DNA of 26,260 bases from Smittium culicis (GCA_001970855.1 LSSN01005984.1:1-26260); one strand, 5' to 3'. Shown: positions 13,721 through 23,520, numbered from the stretch's first letter. Numbers and translations are program-made. The notes: generated by a model from the letters alone, not told the origin.

Positions 13721-14979
13721 GCGATACAGCTGAATAACACTTTTAAAAAAAAAAGCCTCATATACTCAAATTTGCAAGCATCTATGAATACGTTAAGGCT
13801 AAATAATTACTATGCCTGATTTTTGAATTTGTAAAATTAATCATTAAATAAAATTTCTATTCATGCATTTTCAGCTTTTTGATGCTATTTTGTTATTTAA
13901 TTTTGCTGAAATGACACAATTTAATAATTTAAAGTAATAATTTTATTAATTCTGTACATAATTTCATATAAATTTTCTAGGAAATGATATCTTTCGTAAA
14001 TACAGGTTGAATAATAAATCTTTCTTATTATTTCCACCGAAATTAATTGATTTCTGCAATTAAACTCAGATATCAAGATTCAAAAATGTATATGATCTCT
14101 TTAATCCAACGTTTTATATATAATAACTAATTTTCTCAATAACTCAGAATGATTACCGAAAAGTAATTTCGATCTTTTATGCGGTTCTATTCATTGATAG
14201 AATAGATAATACTGCATATACATAAAAAAAGCTATATCAAGATGGAAATTCTGTAGCAACATTAATTTCAACTCTTCTAACCTAGGAATTTTTTTTATAA
14301 AGCACACTGTAATTCACAAATTTAAATAATTTTACGATTTCCTAAAATATCACTATTCATGAGAATTATCCACTGTTGGAGTATATATTAACTCTATAAT
14401 AACGCTATGAGAATTATTTCTATGGTAAATTAAATATTTGAGGGAGCTTTACCAAATTCCTATATAGTAGCATTTTATTAAAGCATCTACTTTTTCGACT
14501 CTGTATAAACATCAAAAAAATTTTTTATAAGTCCTAAAATATTTCGAACTTATCTTATATCTATCAATGAAGAATAGGCCAAATAATAATAATAATAATA
14601 ATAATATTTTGCATTTACTGATGTTATTATAATATAATCGAAAAATAAATCTCAAAAAAATCATAAAGATAATATTATACTTGTTAAATTAAAGGATATA
14701 AAATTTCAAGTTTATTCCGTCAAGTACATTTTTCCGTAAACCAGTTTTAAAAAATTGGTATTAATTTATTCTCACTTCGACTTGATATCATTTCAAGACA
14801 GATAACAAGTATTAAAATTTACCGTTTCCTAATTAAGTTATATAACAAAATCATTTAAAAAGGAATTTAATCGATTTTTTTCCTAAGTGTTTATTAAGCA
14901 TAATTTAATAGTATACAAAAAGCTTATAATAATATTTAAAAAGTTATATAAATATTAAAAAATAATTTATCATCCGACT
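13721..14979. other. AT-rich interval with weak coding texture
   Basis: No gene can be called. Around 14440-14580 both strands give short readable peptide text (for example FIKASTFSTLYKHQKNFL on the plus strand) but no motif. It lies just upstream of the hAT-like fragment and could be its lost N-terminal part. That is only a guess from position. Confidence 0.4.
14582..14605. repeat. (AAT)8 microsatellite
   Basis: Eight uninterrupted AAT units. A simple-sequence repeat with no other feature attached. Confidence 0.9.
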
Positions 14980-15186
14980 TTTGACCCCTGCTTTATCAGC
15001 TGTATATCCACTGATCATTGCTTCAATGAGGAATTAATCTCTTTTCATTTAGATTACCAATAATCCAACCGAAATTTCTGTACAAATTTACTAGCTTTTA
15101 TAATGCGATACTGAAATTGAAGCGATAAAAAATTTGGAATTAAGATCACCGCTCTTGCGTTCACAAATCTAGAATTTAATAAATAC
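14980..15186 (+). pseudogene. hAT-like transposase fragment (tentative)
   Basis: One plus-strand frame of 69 codons with three stops (one TAA, two TGA) reads as a coherent protein: ISTDHCFNEELISFHLDYQ, then NRNFCTNLLAFIMRY, then FGIKITALAF. In hAT cut-and-paste transposases the first catalytic region has the same layout: an I-T-x-H-like start, a long strand ending in L-D-F/Y, a G-x-H-T-G-like stretch, a helix, and a block ending I-T-x-D-N-A. The order and spacing fit. However, the H-T-G and D-N-A residues are not preserved, and neither the BED zinc finger nor the C-terminal dimerisation domain was found nearby. It is a badly decayed fragment at best. The likeness is by eye to the family pattern and could be wrong. 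Confidence 0.33.
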
Positions 15187-15748
15187 TATATATTGTATAT
15201 CGAATAAATTAAAATTATAATTGGTGCTTCTTGATACTAACTTCACTGGAAAAAAAATCGACCTAGAGTATTATTAGAACGAAAAACAGTCTCTGAAGGA
15301 TAAAATTTCAACAATTTTATTAAAGATTAATTTTCAAATGTTTGCATATAAATTATATTCCATCACTACTTAAATGCATGATATTTAATACTTATAATAG
15401 TTCGCTATGAACATATATATATGCAAATTTACATTAAGAAATAGAATGGCTGAGATAAATATATAACTTGAAGGAGAAAATTGTTGATAGAGAAGGAAAA
15501 ATAATATAAAAAATATTAGGGCATTAATACGCTATCTTATAATTCAAAGATTGCTTAGATAAATTAATAAATTATAAATAAATATAATTATTAATTCTTT
15601 ATTTGAGTGAAAAATTATAGAATACAAGTGCAAAGCAGTGTCAAAAACATTTGCATATACTTTTGTTGAATTTTTTCGCCATATTTAATGCATTAATTTT
15701 GAGATTAATAATTGGAATTATTTCTTTCTTAAATTTTGGGACTAATAT
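15187..15748. other. AT-rich interval where the 3' LTR should lie
   Basis: No coding text was recognised. On the minus strand this follows the chromodomain of the retrotransposon, so the 3' LTR would start near 15761 and run into this interval. No second copy of its sequence could be found to the right of the gag-like region, so no LTR pair is called. Confidence 0.4.
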
Positions 15749-15761
15749 CTGATTTATGACA
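15749..15761 (-). repeat. Candidate 3' LTR start (TGTCA...)
   Basis: On the minus strand TGTCATAAATCAG begins 58 bases downstream of the last chromodomain-like residues. LTRs of fungal gypsy elements often begin TGTCA just after the end of pol. The purine-rich tract expected directly before it is not convincing, and the partner LTR was not found. Tentative. Confidence 0.25.
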
Positions 15762-15818
15762 GTAGCTTCGTTCTAGTGAGGTAAGCTCTAAGGCTTTAAT
15801 TTGTTATTTAACATATTA

Positions 15819-15964
15819 TGACATTTATTTAAGGCTCTAGGTGCATTTAATACAATTTCTTGAGGCTTCAAAGTGCAAGCACTTGGATAGTAATCCCTCC
15901 AATAATCCAGGTATTTTAAATTAATAGGTACTATTATACTATCAATAATTTTTATAACTTCACT
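15819..15964 (-). pseudogene. Chromodomain of the gypsy pol, decayed
   Basis: This is the C-terminal chromodomain of a chromovirus integrase, which in this group binds modified histone H3 and steers insertion into heterochromatin. The frame reads IIDSIIVPINLKYLDYW, then YYPSACT, then LKPQEIVLNAPRAL. This follows the chromodomain pattern: a V/I-x-x-I-L-D-S start, a strand with Y-L-V-x-W, then W-E-P and the L-x-N-A-P helix. The aromatic cage is partly lost: the usual W-E-P reads LKPQ. The frame is unbroken over about 49 codons, while several stops lie just upstream where it joins the integrase C-terminus. Identification rests on both the pattern and its place after the integrase. Confidence 0.8.
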
Positions 15965-16040
15965 TTATTATCATTTTCAATAAGTTTAGGCGGTATGGGA
16001 TCTTGTATTTACACCAGAAATATCATTTCCACGCGCAGCT

Positions 16041-16990
16041 TCAAGAAGGGAGACATGAAAAACAGGATTTATTTTCATCGTGGTTGGTAAATTTAAACGA
16101 TATTCTCGGTTTCCGAAAATTTTTAAAACTTAATATGAAACAATTTTAATATAGTCTAACTTTGAGTTTGGTCATGTAGTTTTGATAAATCCTCAAAAAG
16201 CCAAATTTTAGAGCAAATTGAGAACTAAGGGTTGAGTAATCGACATTTATTGTAAGTTTTTACATGGATATTCGAAGCTGAGATAATGCTATTTGTTATT
16301 AACTTTTTTGTTTTGGAGAGCAATTTTATAAAATCGGGTATATCAGGGGTCTTTATAGTGGTAAATGAAACTCGATTAGATAATTAAATAAGGTGCAGGT
16401 AATTTTTTGCAGAGAATGTGATTTATCTTGAAGCTGATTATTGTGAATTATTGTATGAAAATTCTACAAGGGAAATAAAATCATACCAATTACTTTTCAA
16501 GTAGTCGCATTATATCCTAAGCGTTATTATAGTATTTGATTTTCTATTTATTTTTAGCTTTCAGGCTGAGGATGAAAGGCTGTGTAAATATTTCATTTGA
16601 ATTTTAGAATGTTCATTAGAACCAAAAAAAAGTTTAAAGTTAAAAAAGAACCACTATCAGAAGCTATATTGATAGGGACACCATGTAATTTATAGATAGT
16701 AAATAAAAATAGTTTATCTTTTTTTATGGCGTCAACTTAATTTACTGTATTTATAAAGGGTGCCAGTTTAGAAAAAATTTACAGTTACAACACTACAGTC
16801 AGACCATTAGACTCAGGGTAGCTTACCATATATTCTATAGAGATAGAATTTCAAAGTTCCATAGACACTGGAAGTGACTCAGGCTGTCATAATGGTTTAA
16901 TTAAGATTTTTTGTGTCTGTTACACCGGCCATTATTCGAGATAATAATAAAATTGGAATTTGGTGTTTTAAAAGTTCATTTAGAATTGTT
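16041..16990 (-). pseudogene. Ty3/gypsy integrase (zinc-binding remnant, core, C-terminus)
   Basis: Integrase joins the cDNA to the host genome through a D,D(35)E catalytic triad. The first catalytic block is at about 16803-16845 (SIEYMVSYPESNG), where the first Asp has become Glu. It is followed by FSKLAPFI. The second block reads KLHGVPINIASDSGS, with the second Asp kept (codon 16656-16658). Downstream is TAFHPQPES (16564-16583), the H-P-Q box that precedes the third acid, which is lost among stops. The C-terminal part reads YRLNLPTTMKI and NPVFHVSLLE (16041-16105), the well conserved module before the chromodomain. The HHCC zinc finger upstream is barely readable. Stops are mostly TAA and TGA where Q or W belongs. 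Inactive. Confidence 0.9.
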
Positions 16991-17754
16991 ATTAATTTTT
17001 ATGAATTTAAATTGGAAACAAAAAAAAATAACTAATGGTCAAAAATCTAAATTGTTTATGTATTTATACATGTTTCTCTAGACTGGGTTAATTAGTTCTA
17101 GCCTTCCTTTATAATACAGTTCTTTTTACACAAGCCATATTTCCTTTGTAATACGATTAGTTATAATATTATTATATTAATATTTCATATCTATAAAGAA
17201 ACTTCTTACTACAAAGAACATTATACACTAAGGTAACTAATTAACTAAATTATGCACCACTAGAAATTAGTATTCTTTCTAGTAAGAATTAAAGTACTTT
17301 TAATATAAACATTTTTTTAATCTTTGACCTTATTTTCACATCAAAATAATTATTTAGATAAAGAAACAAATTATAGAAATAAAATTGTATCTGGATATGA
17401 GCTACAACGTTTTTTGTGTTAGATTAAGTGTACCAATACAAGATAATCGTGATTTTCGCTTAGATGTCTAAGCTTTAGGCTAGGTTTATAAAGAATTTAT
17501 ACTAAGCCTTGAACAAGATGAGATTAATTTTATAGCTAAATTTTGCTAAAAATCCATTGGCTATGCAATCAAAATTCAGATCTGAGTCCCTCAGGTAAGG
17601 TTGGATATTCTGTGTATTCGTGTCAAAACTTTAAGAAATAATAATCAAGTTTTCGATGCTAGCTTCTTGTTTTTTCTGTTCTATAGAAGCTGCTAAAAGC
17701 TTGGAAGGTTCGAAATAGCATGATTATAGTTAAAAAAGTGACAATCCCCTCTTA
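16991..17754 (-). other. pol spacer between RNase H and integrase, unreadable
   Basis: In a gypsy pol this distance is filled by the end of RNase H and the integrase N-terminal domain. Here it is A/T-rich, and no domain motif could be followed. It is kept as part of the element by position only. Confidence 0.5.
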
Positions 17755-18195
17755 ACGGCAGTAATATGGTCGCCGAGAGATTGTATCGAGGTTACTGCTA
17801 GAATAACTAGGGGAGTATAATATCGCAAAGTTGAAATATCCAATAAGTTCAGATCAGCGTGATTGTTTGCGGATCAATTTTTTTGATGTATAAAAATATT
17901 CAAGGTTATTATGGCTCATTAAAACTGTGATCATGTGTTGAGTTCCTTCCAAGAAAGCTCCCCATTCCATGAACGTTTCTCTTGTTCTGAGCACTATTTT
18001 GTCGCATAATATGTAATTGATTTCAGCAGGTTGTAGCTTGAATGAAAAAATAGCAACAGAGTGAAAAAGATAATTATCGTCAGGCTGAGTATTCACAGCA
18101 CCAAGTGCATAATTATAAGAGTAAGTTTTCATGGTGACAGGCTTATTATGATCAAATTATGTCACGATTGGCTCAGCAGTAAAGGCTTTTTTCAA
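17755..18195 (-). pseudogene. Ty3/gypsy RNase H domain with a 92-codon open stretch
   Basis: RNase H removes the RNA strand during reverse transcription. The domain starts with LKKAFTAEPIV (from 18195) and continues with YNYALGAVNTQPDDNYLF, LQPAEINY, FMEWGAFLEGTQH, NLEYFYTSKKL and, after a TGA, NLDTISRRPYY near 17761-17790. This is the full family order to the conserved end of the domain. The segment 17854-18132 is open for 92 codons, the longest intact piece of the element. The opening acidic motif, normally T-D-A-S, reads TYSY, so the first catalytic Asp is gone. The ATG at 18132 is internal and not a real start. A TAA sits just upstream within the same domain. Confidence 0.93.
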
Positions 18196-18449
18196 CGATT
18201 CATAGACGTTTTATAAATTATGGGTCCAATCTAATTTAACAAATTTACGAAGAAGCAATGTCAAGGGTGATACATTCTATCAAAAACTTCGAATATAGTT
18301 CGGGTGAAAACTTGAATAGCTCAAAAATGACAGAATATCTTTGATACAAATATAGGTGAGTCTAGAACTAACTGCGTCAGGATTTGAGGGTTCTACTATA
18401 AACCACAAGAAGATAATACATATCCGAAGAAATTAACACTGGGCAGTTA

Positions 18450-19100
18450 AAACTGGCACTTTTCCAGTTTATAAAATTGTGAAAAGACTCTAAGACGGTA
18501 TATTATGTCTCAAACGTTGATGTGCTGTTACAAAGTAGTGTTGAAAATAAGGTTTCCATCTAAGTACTCAATATTGAGTTTATCTATGCAATCAGAGAGT
18601 ACGTCATTAACCAACTTCTGGAAGGCGTAGGAGAATTAAATCTGAAAATAGGTATTTATCGGCATTCAATGTGTCCGTAACAGCTAGGAAAAGCAGTTTT
18701 CCGCTCACCACCTTTGTTAATTCGGACCAGTTTATACGCGCCACGTAGATAGATTTTTATTATATTTTAGTGGATCTTAGTAAATTCAATAATTCGCCAA
18801 TCTAAGAAAGCAGATAACGATTCATAGAAGTAACTTTGTTCAAGCCACGATAATCAACACATGCGCAGAGTCACATATTTTTTCTTTGTAATTAGGATAG
18901 ATGCACCAGCTGGAGAAGAGGATGGTCGGATGAACTTGTTTTCTAAGTTTTTTTTTCAAGTATTCACGTAGCGCTATTCAGCTCGATCACATATAGAGTA
19001 AATTTATGGCCAAAAGGCTCTATGTATCAGGAATCAAGGGGATCTTGTAACCATATGGCCGATGTGGGAGGAGCTATTGAATACAGATTTGATGAATACA
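18450..19100 (-). pseudogene. Ty3/gypsy reverse transcriptase domain
   Basis: The RT copies element RNA into DNA. Motifs appear in the correct order on the minus strand: HRPYGYKIPLIP (19029-19064), NKFIRPSSSPAGASILI (PAGA at 18902-18913), CVDYRGLNKVTSMNRYLL (from 18861), ERKTAFPSCYGHIEC, AFQKLVNDVLSDCID and EYLDGNLIFN, then KLEKCQF (18450-18470) in the thumb. The catalytic Y-x-D-D box at 18555-18566 reads YLDG, so the second Asp is lost. The frame shifts by one base between the PAGA and CVDY motifs, and further frame changes and stops follow. The lost motif between HIEC and AFQK carries a TAA. Thumb sequence runs on toward the RNase H down to about 18200. Clearly Ty3/gypsy and clearly dead. 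Confidence 0.95.
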
Positions 19101-19329
19101 TCCTTAAAGTATTGATACTCTGCTGGGATTTGTGACTCTTACGACTTTAAATCATAGAAATTGGATGTCTTGGCAATAACATCTTGATTGTTACAAATAT
19201 CAGAATTCTCAATAATTCAATTGTTTCAAAAATAACCGAGTTCAAGATCCCTTGAAAGTAGCAAATCATTTTTCATAATTCATTCGAAAGATCTAAACTA
19301 TAATTTCACCAGTTAATTAACTATATTTT

Positions 19330-19560
19330 TTCAATCAAAAGACCCCAAGAATAATCGTGTATTTCACAAGGTTCGATACATCAAAGGATATTTCTTCAGC
19401 ATGACAGCTATTTTTCATAAAAACAGTAATAGTATGATTTTTAACTGTGTCAGATAATACTAAACGGAAATCAATACAAGAAGCGGAATAGGGAAAAGTT
19501 TATTAACAAAAGGGATATAGTTATTGGTATATTTGCATTTGATTAAGAACTATTATTCTC
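19330..19560 (-). pseudogene. Retropepsin-like protease region, decayed
   Basis: The aspartic protease cuts the gag-pol polyprotein. Its expected place is just before the RT. Readable parts are HAEEISFDV (19377-19403) and VKYTIILGVF (19338-19367). These match the second half of gypsy proteases, where a strand with I-x-F-D-V is followed by a I-I/V-L-G-x-x-W/F-L turn. The active-site D-S/T-G-A motif should lie at about 19450-19520. There the text reads SCIDFRLVLSDTV, and the motif cannot be confirmed. Function is inferred from the C-terminal pattern and the location. Confidence 0.6.
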
Positions 19561-19747
19561 AGTATGCCATAAAAAATATACAATAAGTAAAAATTAAAAA
19601 ACAAATATAAAATAATGATTATATTAAAGTTAAAATAATATATAAATTTATGGAACGTGTGAAAATTTTTCTTCAGTTTATTGATAGTATATATCAAAAT
19701 ATTGAACTCGTGCTAGCAATTACTTTTGTTAATAAATACTTATTGTA

Positions 19748-20829
19748 CTGGAGTATATCCAGCTTCGTCGTTGTCTCGAAAGATTTCTTCAATCTTTTCA
19801 GATAGAAAGTTCGTCAAGCGGTCTTTATTTCTTAGGTAGCGATTTTCTCTCTCGATTCGATAGGATTTACTTGTAGCATCAGATTTAAAAAATCAAAATC
19901 TTTCATTCATGCACAATTAGCTGGCGCTATATTCTTTAGTCACTGTAATACTAAAATCTGCTTACCGAAAAAATCCATATTATAAATCGTTTTTAAGTTC
20001 ATGTCATAAAGACAAATATTCACGTCTTTTATTCCATATCTGCCGATTCCATGTACAATTATCCTAGCGAGCTTAAGTGCCTAGTCAGCTTATGTTCCTC
20101 TGTTAATAGGAACCATATAACATGATCTCGTATTCTCATAGCAAGCTTATGTTGCTATTTGTGTTTTTTTTTTAGAATTACTATCACAAAATACGATAAC
20201 ACCTTATTCGACGATCGTTCAGTGGAAGTACAACAGGTTGCGTGGGCGTTTAATAATCGAATTTTATCGGCTGTGTCAAAGAAATTGCGGTTGCTGGTTT
20301 CGTGCTGGAAAGTCTTTATTTTGATTTTTTCTTATGTGCTGGTGTCCTAGACTACTGATTGAGTCTGTCGATGCGATTTATCTTAATATTGAGTTGATCA
20401 CGAAGAAAATTATTCATCGCATTCAATTTTCAACCCTTGATAAATAGTTTACAAGATACTTCTTAATCATCCACTCACTATTGTTCAGTTAAAAAACAAT
20501 TCGATGGCTGAAAGCATCAATCGTAATATAGATACTAGTGCTTACATTTTAGTGCTTCATGTCTCTATCAGGCGATGAAGATACTCGTTTACTAGCACTA
20601 AAGTTAGTGTACAAGCTAAAATAAATTCTTGGATTAATTAATGGCTCCAAAAATTTGTAAACTGGTCATTAATGAATATCTCTGTATTCTTAATAGGACT
20701 AAAATTTCCCACCGTAGCAGTTTTTAAATATCTATCTAAAGAATGTGAAGGAAATTCAATAGGAAAACTCTTATTATCATTCGATCCAGATGAAATAAAA
20801 TAGATAAATATAGTGTTTAGCATAGTCAT
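19748..20829 (-). pseudogene. gag-like ORF relic with coiled coil, no zinc knuckle
   Basis: About 360 codons on the minus strand end at a TAA (19748-19750), some 190 bases before the protease region, so by place this is gag. From about 20655 to the end most text lies in one frame. Its stops are TGA or TAA/TAG where W or Q would fit. Pieces in order are SFPIEFPSHSLDRYLKTATV (20638-20829, separate frame), EWMIKKYLVNYLSRVEN, the helical MNNFLRDQLNIKINRIDRLN in a shifted frame, a linker rich in S, T, P, Q and K, then VPINRG, NLKTIYNMDFFGKQILVLQ, and the end RDNDEAGYTPVQ. No CCHC knuckle and no standard gypsy gag pattern are seen. Alternatively it is ORF1 of an unrelated LINE, since coiled coil plus linker plus a compact C-terminal domain is also an ORF1 layout. 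Coding origin is fairly sure; identity is not. Confidence 0.45.
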
Positions 20830-20992
20830 AATTTAGCTTTTAGCAATTATAGGATTTCAAGCCTAAATTTTAGTATATCTTATTCGATCTTCAAATTCAG
20901 AACGATTAAATAAAACTGCTTTAAAATTTTTTGACATTTTGACGTAATAGGGAAGTTATTTGTTAGTTATAAGGGAGGAATTAAGAAAGACT

Positions 20993-21094
20993 TAAGACTA
21001 AGACTAAGACTAAAACTAAGACTAAGACTAAGACTAAGACTAAGACTAAGACTAAGACTAAGACTAAGACTAAGACTAAGACTAAGACTAAGAC
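20993..21094. repeat. (TAAGAC)17 hexamer repeat
   Basis: Seventeen units of TAAGAC (TTAGTC when read on the other strand), perfect except the fourth unit (21011-21016), which is TAAAAC. It lies about 160 bases upstream of the gag-like ORF, where the leader or 5' LTR of the chromovirus would be. The unit shares the TTAG core and length of fungal telomere repeats (TTAGGG) but is not that sequence. Confidence 0.95.
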
Positions 21095-21189
21095 TGAGCT
21101 AGTGTAATTTATTTAGTATTATATGGATAAATTTAATAACATGATACACTTATATTTATATGAAAGATGGGAAAAGGTTATCTTTTTAT

Positions 21190-21899
21190 ACTATTCAAAA
21201 AAATTCTAATTAATATTATTGTATTAAAAAATAATAAAAGATTTAATAATTTTGAAATAATAGCTTGCGGAATATTATGAAATGCTCTAGAAGGCTCTAC
21301 AAGCAACTGGAAATAATTTATGGATGATATTCTATAATTATTAAGGTTCCATTGTATTCTAAGACGATACATAAGTTTAATAGAATTTTTAACCATATCA
21401 TTGCTCATCGCTGTATCATTCTATACATCAAAATTCGATCTGAGCCAGAAGTTACCAGTAAACCTGGCTTCATTAAGTCAGATAGTTATACAGTATTATT
21501 TTCTATTTATCGGATGGATTACAACCTGTATCACTTAAATTATGATCAATATGATCACTTTGATATTGTATCCAGATATGGATTTATATTAAAACCTAGA
21601 TAAAAAAGTTAAGTTTTAATTTCAAACTTACGAAGTCTAGGTGGAGGTAGAATCGAGTCCAATCTGGTATCGATTAGTATATTCTACTCGCTTTGTTTTA
21701 TAATACTAGAGTTGAAATTTATAACGGAGTACCAGTCCTTAAAGCTCCACATCGAAATTGTGCTTTCTGGCTCTTACTTATCCCACCAGAATACAAATTG
21801 AGTCTACATGTGACTTATTAGTCAGAGAAGGTACAAGTTAAGAACTATCATACAGATCAAAAGCGTTTTATCACAATTATTGCATGGTGTATCTCCCAT
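21190..21899 (-). pseudogene. Unidentified coding relic with C-x2-C-x6-C motif
   Basis: A GC-richer island reading as protein on the minus strand. It opens with ATG at 21899: MGDTPCNNCDKTLLIC, giving C-x2-C-x6-C (21852-21884). The same frame continues past TGA, TAG and TAA stops to STISMWSFKDWYSVINFNSS and LPPPRLRKFEIKT. A later frame gives QWNLNNYRISSINYFQLLVE and AFHNIPQAIISKLLNLL (21200-21408). The original was about 230 residues or more. The Cys spacing equals the first half of a fungal Zn2Cys6 cluster, but the second half cannot be read, so a zinc-binding role is only possible. It is on the same strand as the chromovirus and upstream of it, and may be part of the same or a neighbouring element. 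No family was recognised. Confidence 0.38.
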
Positions 21900-22114
21900 T
21901 ACCAACTTTCGCGTAAAAAAGTACCTCTTTTCTCTTAATTTTGAAATAGGTTTATTAATTTTCCATAGCATTAAATTTATATCTAAATTTTAACATTTTA
22001 AGTTGTCGTTATTCAAATTTTATAATTTTATATCTTAAATTCTCAATGTTATGATAAGATTCAATTATTAAACAAACTGATCATTTTAATATCGTGAAAT
22101 AATCAAATATAATT

Positions 22115-22150
22115 AGGTGATTATTAATATGTTTATCAAATTAATCACCT
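22115..22150. repeat. Inverted repeat, 9-bp arms
   Basis: AGGTGATTA (22115-22123) is exactly complementary to TAATCACCT (22142-22150) across an 18-base loop. AATT flanks both sides. The G/C content of the arms makes it stand out from the surrounding A/T. It could be a hairpin or a tiny element end. No function can be assigned. Confidence 0.6.
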
Positions 22151-22232
22151 TTTAATTATATATGTTTATTAAAATAATGCTTAATTTAAGTTCTTCATTA
22201 ATTAATAACTATTAATCTTACTAAATCATCTT

Positions 22233-22256
22233 AATTAACATAATATTATGTTAATT
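22233..22256. repeat. 24-bp perfect palindrome
   Basis: AATTAACATAAT is followed directly by its exact complement ATTATGTTAATT, with no spacer. Low-complexity DNA makes palindromes commoner, so function is not implied. Confidence 0.7.
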
Positions 22257-23520
22257 GTAAATTATGCTATTATTAAGTATTATTATTCTATATTTATAAT
22301 TCTTTTATTTTTACTTACTTAATTATGTGGGGTAATCTAATTATATAAAAAAATAAATTAATTCAGCGTATTTTAAATTAAATAGGTATAACTCAATAGT
22401 TATATATTAATTGTATTTACTTATTCTACATTTTTTATTTTACTTATAATATTTTATAAATATATCAATTATATATGATATGACTCATCAATTTTTTTGA
22501 TCATTCTTGTAAAACATTGATTGTTTATGAAGACACTATTAATTATAAATTAGTTCACAATCAATTTGAATTAACTCAGTATTAAATAAATGTATTAATA
22601 ATACGAGACGTTTCTTAATCGATTCAATAATTTAAATATTCATATGCACATTTTAATGTTTTATGTGTACATTAAAGCCTAAAACTAAAAATATATTTAA
22701 AATTAAATAGCTAGGCAAAAATGATTAAATTATTAAAACTAAGAAACGCTTTTTTTTTCAATTATTTATATCACAATCACTACAATAAACAATTAAAATA
22801 ATTTTTTATCACTTTGAATACTTCATACGTTATAATTTAATAAATTATATCTATTCAATAATATTTTGTGACACAAGTAACATTCTTTGAAAACAATATA
22901 GCAAATAATTTATTGAACAAGATAGTGGATTAATATAGACAATTAGTATTCATTATAATATTACCAAAACACGTGATAAATTTAGTCTATTAATATACAC
23001 GCGTCCAAATACTATATGAGCAATCCTAGAAATATATTTTCATTCCCATAGAACACTCGAAAATAAAGACAAAATCATTTTCTGGCTCATTCTAGATGTA
23101 ACTAATACTATAATTATTAATAATATGATATTGAATATGTGGTTTGCTACCATTAAATTTTAGACAATTCATAATCAAAATTAGCACAATGAAAAATACA
23201 GGGAAAGTATGTTAATAGTTTTATAACTATATATATTAGTTTACTTTACTTATGACTGATATGTTTTATAATAGCAAATAATATTATTTGCAACTAAATT
23301 ATACAAATTAAAAGTATAATTGCAGAGCTATTTTAAAATTATGATATGATCATATTTAATATTAAATATATTAGATATTAAAAATTTTAAAGCCTATCAA
23401 CTTTAATATAACTTAAAACTTTATTGAACTAGAAAAAATCAAAGAAAAAAATTATTCAGAATATTTAAACTCCTTAAAACTTATTAACCTTTTAAATTAT
23501 AGAGAATATATTGTTTAAAA

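Larger units (their letters stand above)
15749..20829 (-). mobile_element. Degraded Ty3/gypsy chromovirus (LTR retrotransposon)
   Basis: The minus strand carries the pol domains in the order that defines Ty3/gypsy elements: protease-like (19330-19560), RT (18450-19100), RNase H (17755-18195), integrase (16041-16990) and a chromodomain (15819-15964). Upstream on the same strand is a gag-like ORF (19748-20829). The internal region is about 5 kb, normal for the group. The integrase-end chromodomain places it among the chromoviruses, the main gypsy lineage in fungi. Every domain contains stops, and the reading frame changes repeatedly, so it is dead. The ends are unresolved: a TGTCA-type LTR start is possible at 15761 on the minus strand, but no matching 5' LTR, primer-binding site or target duplication was seen. 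The coordinates cover only the recognisable part. Confidence 0.93.
21900..23520. other. AT-rich interval with short palindromes
   Basis: No gene or element text was recognised on either strand. It contains an inverted repeat at 22115-22150 and a perfect palindrome at 22233-22256. Otherwise it is A/T-rich with stops in every frame. Confidence 0.55.

Noticed and set aside
20159..20350. Plus-strand 63-codon open frame
   Set aside because: It is antisense to the gag-like relic, whose minus-strand frame explains the coding texture.
20450..20600. SIYITIDAFSHRIVF resembling the first catalytic motif of an rve-type integrase
   Set aside because: The following text turns into a coiled coil and a low-complexity linker, and no second Asp or Glu motif follows at the right spacing.
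21352..21603. Plus-strand 83-codon open frame
   Set aside because: It has no ATG at its head and overlaps the more coherent minus-strand relic at 21190-21899.
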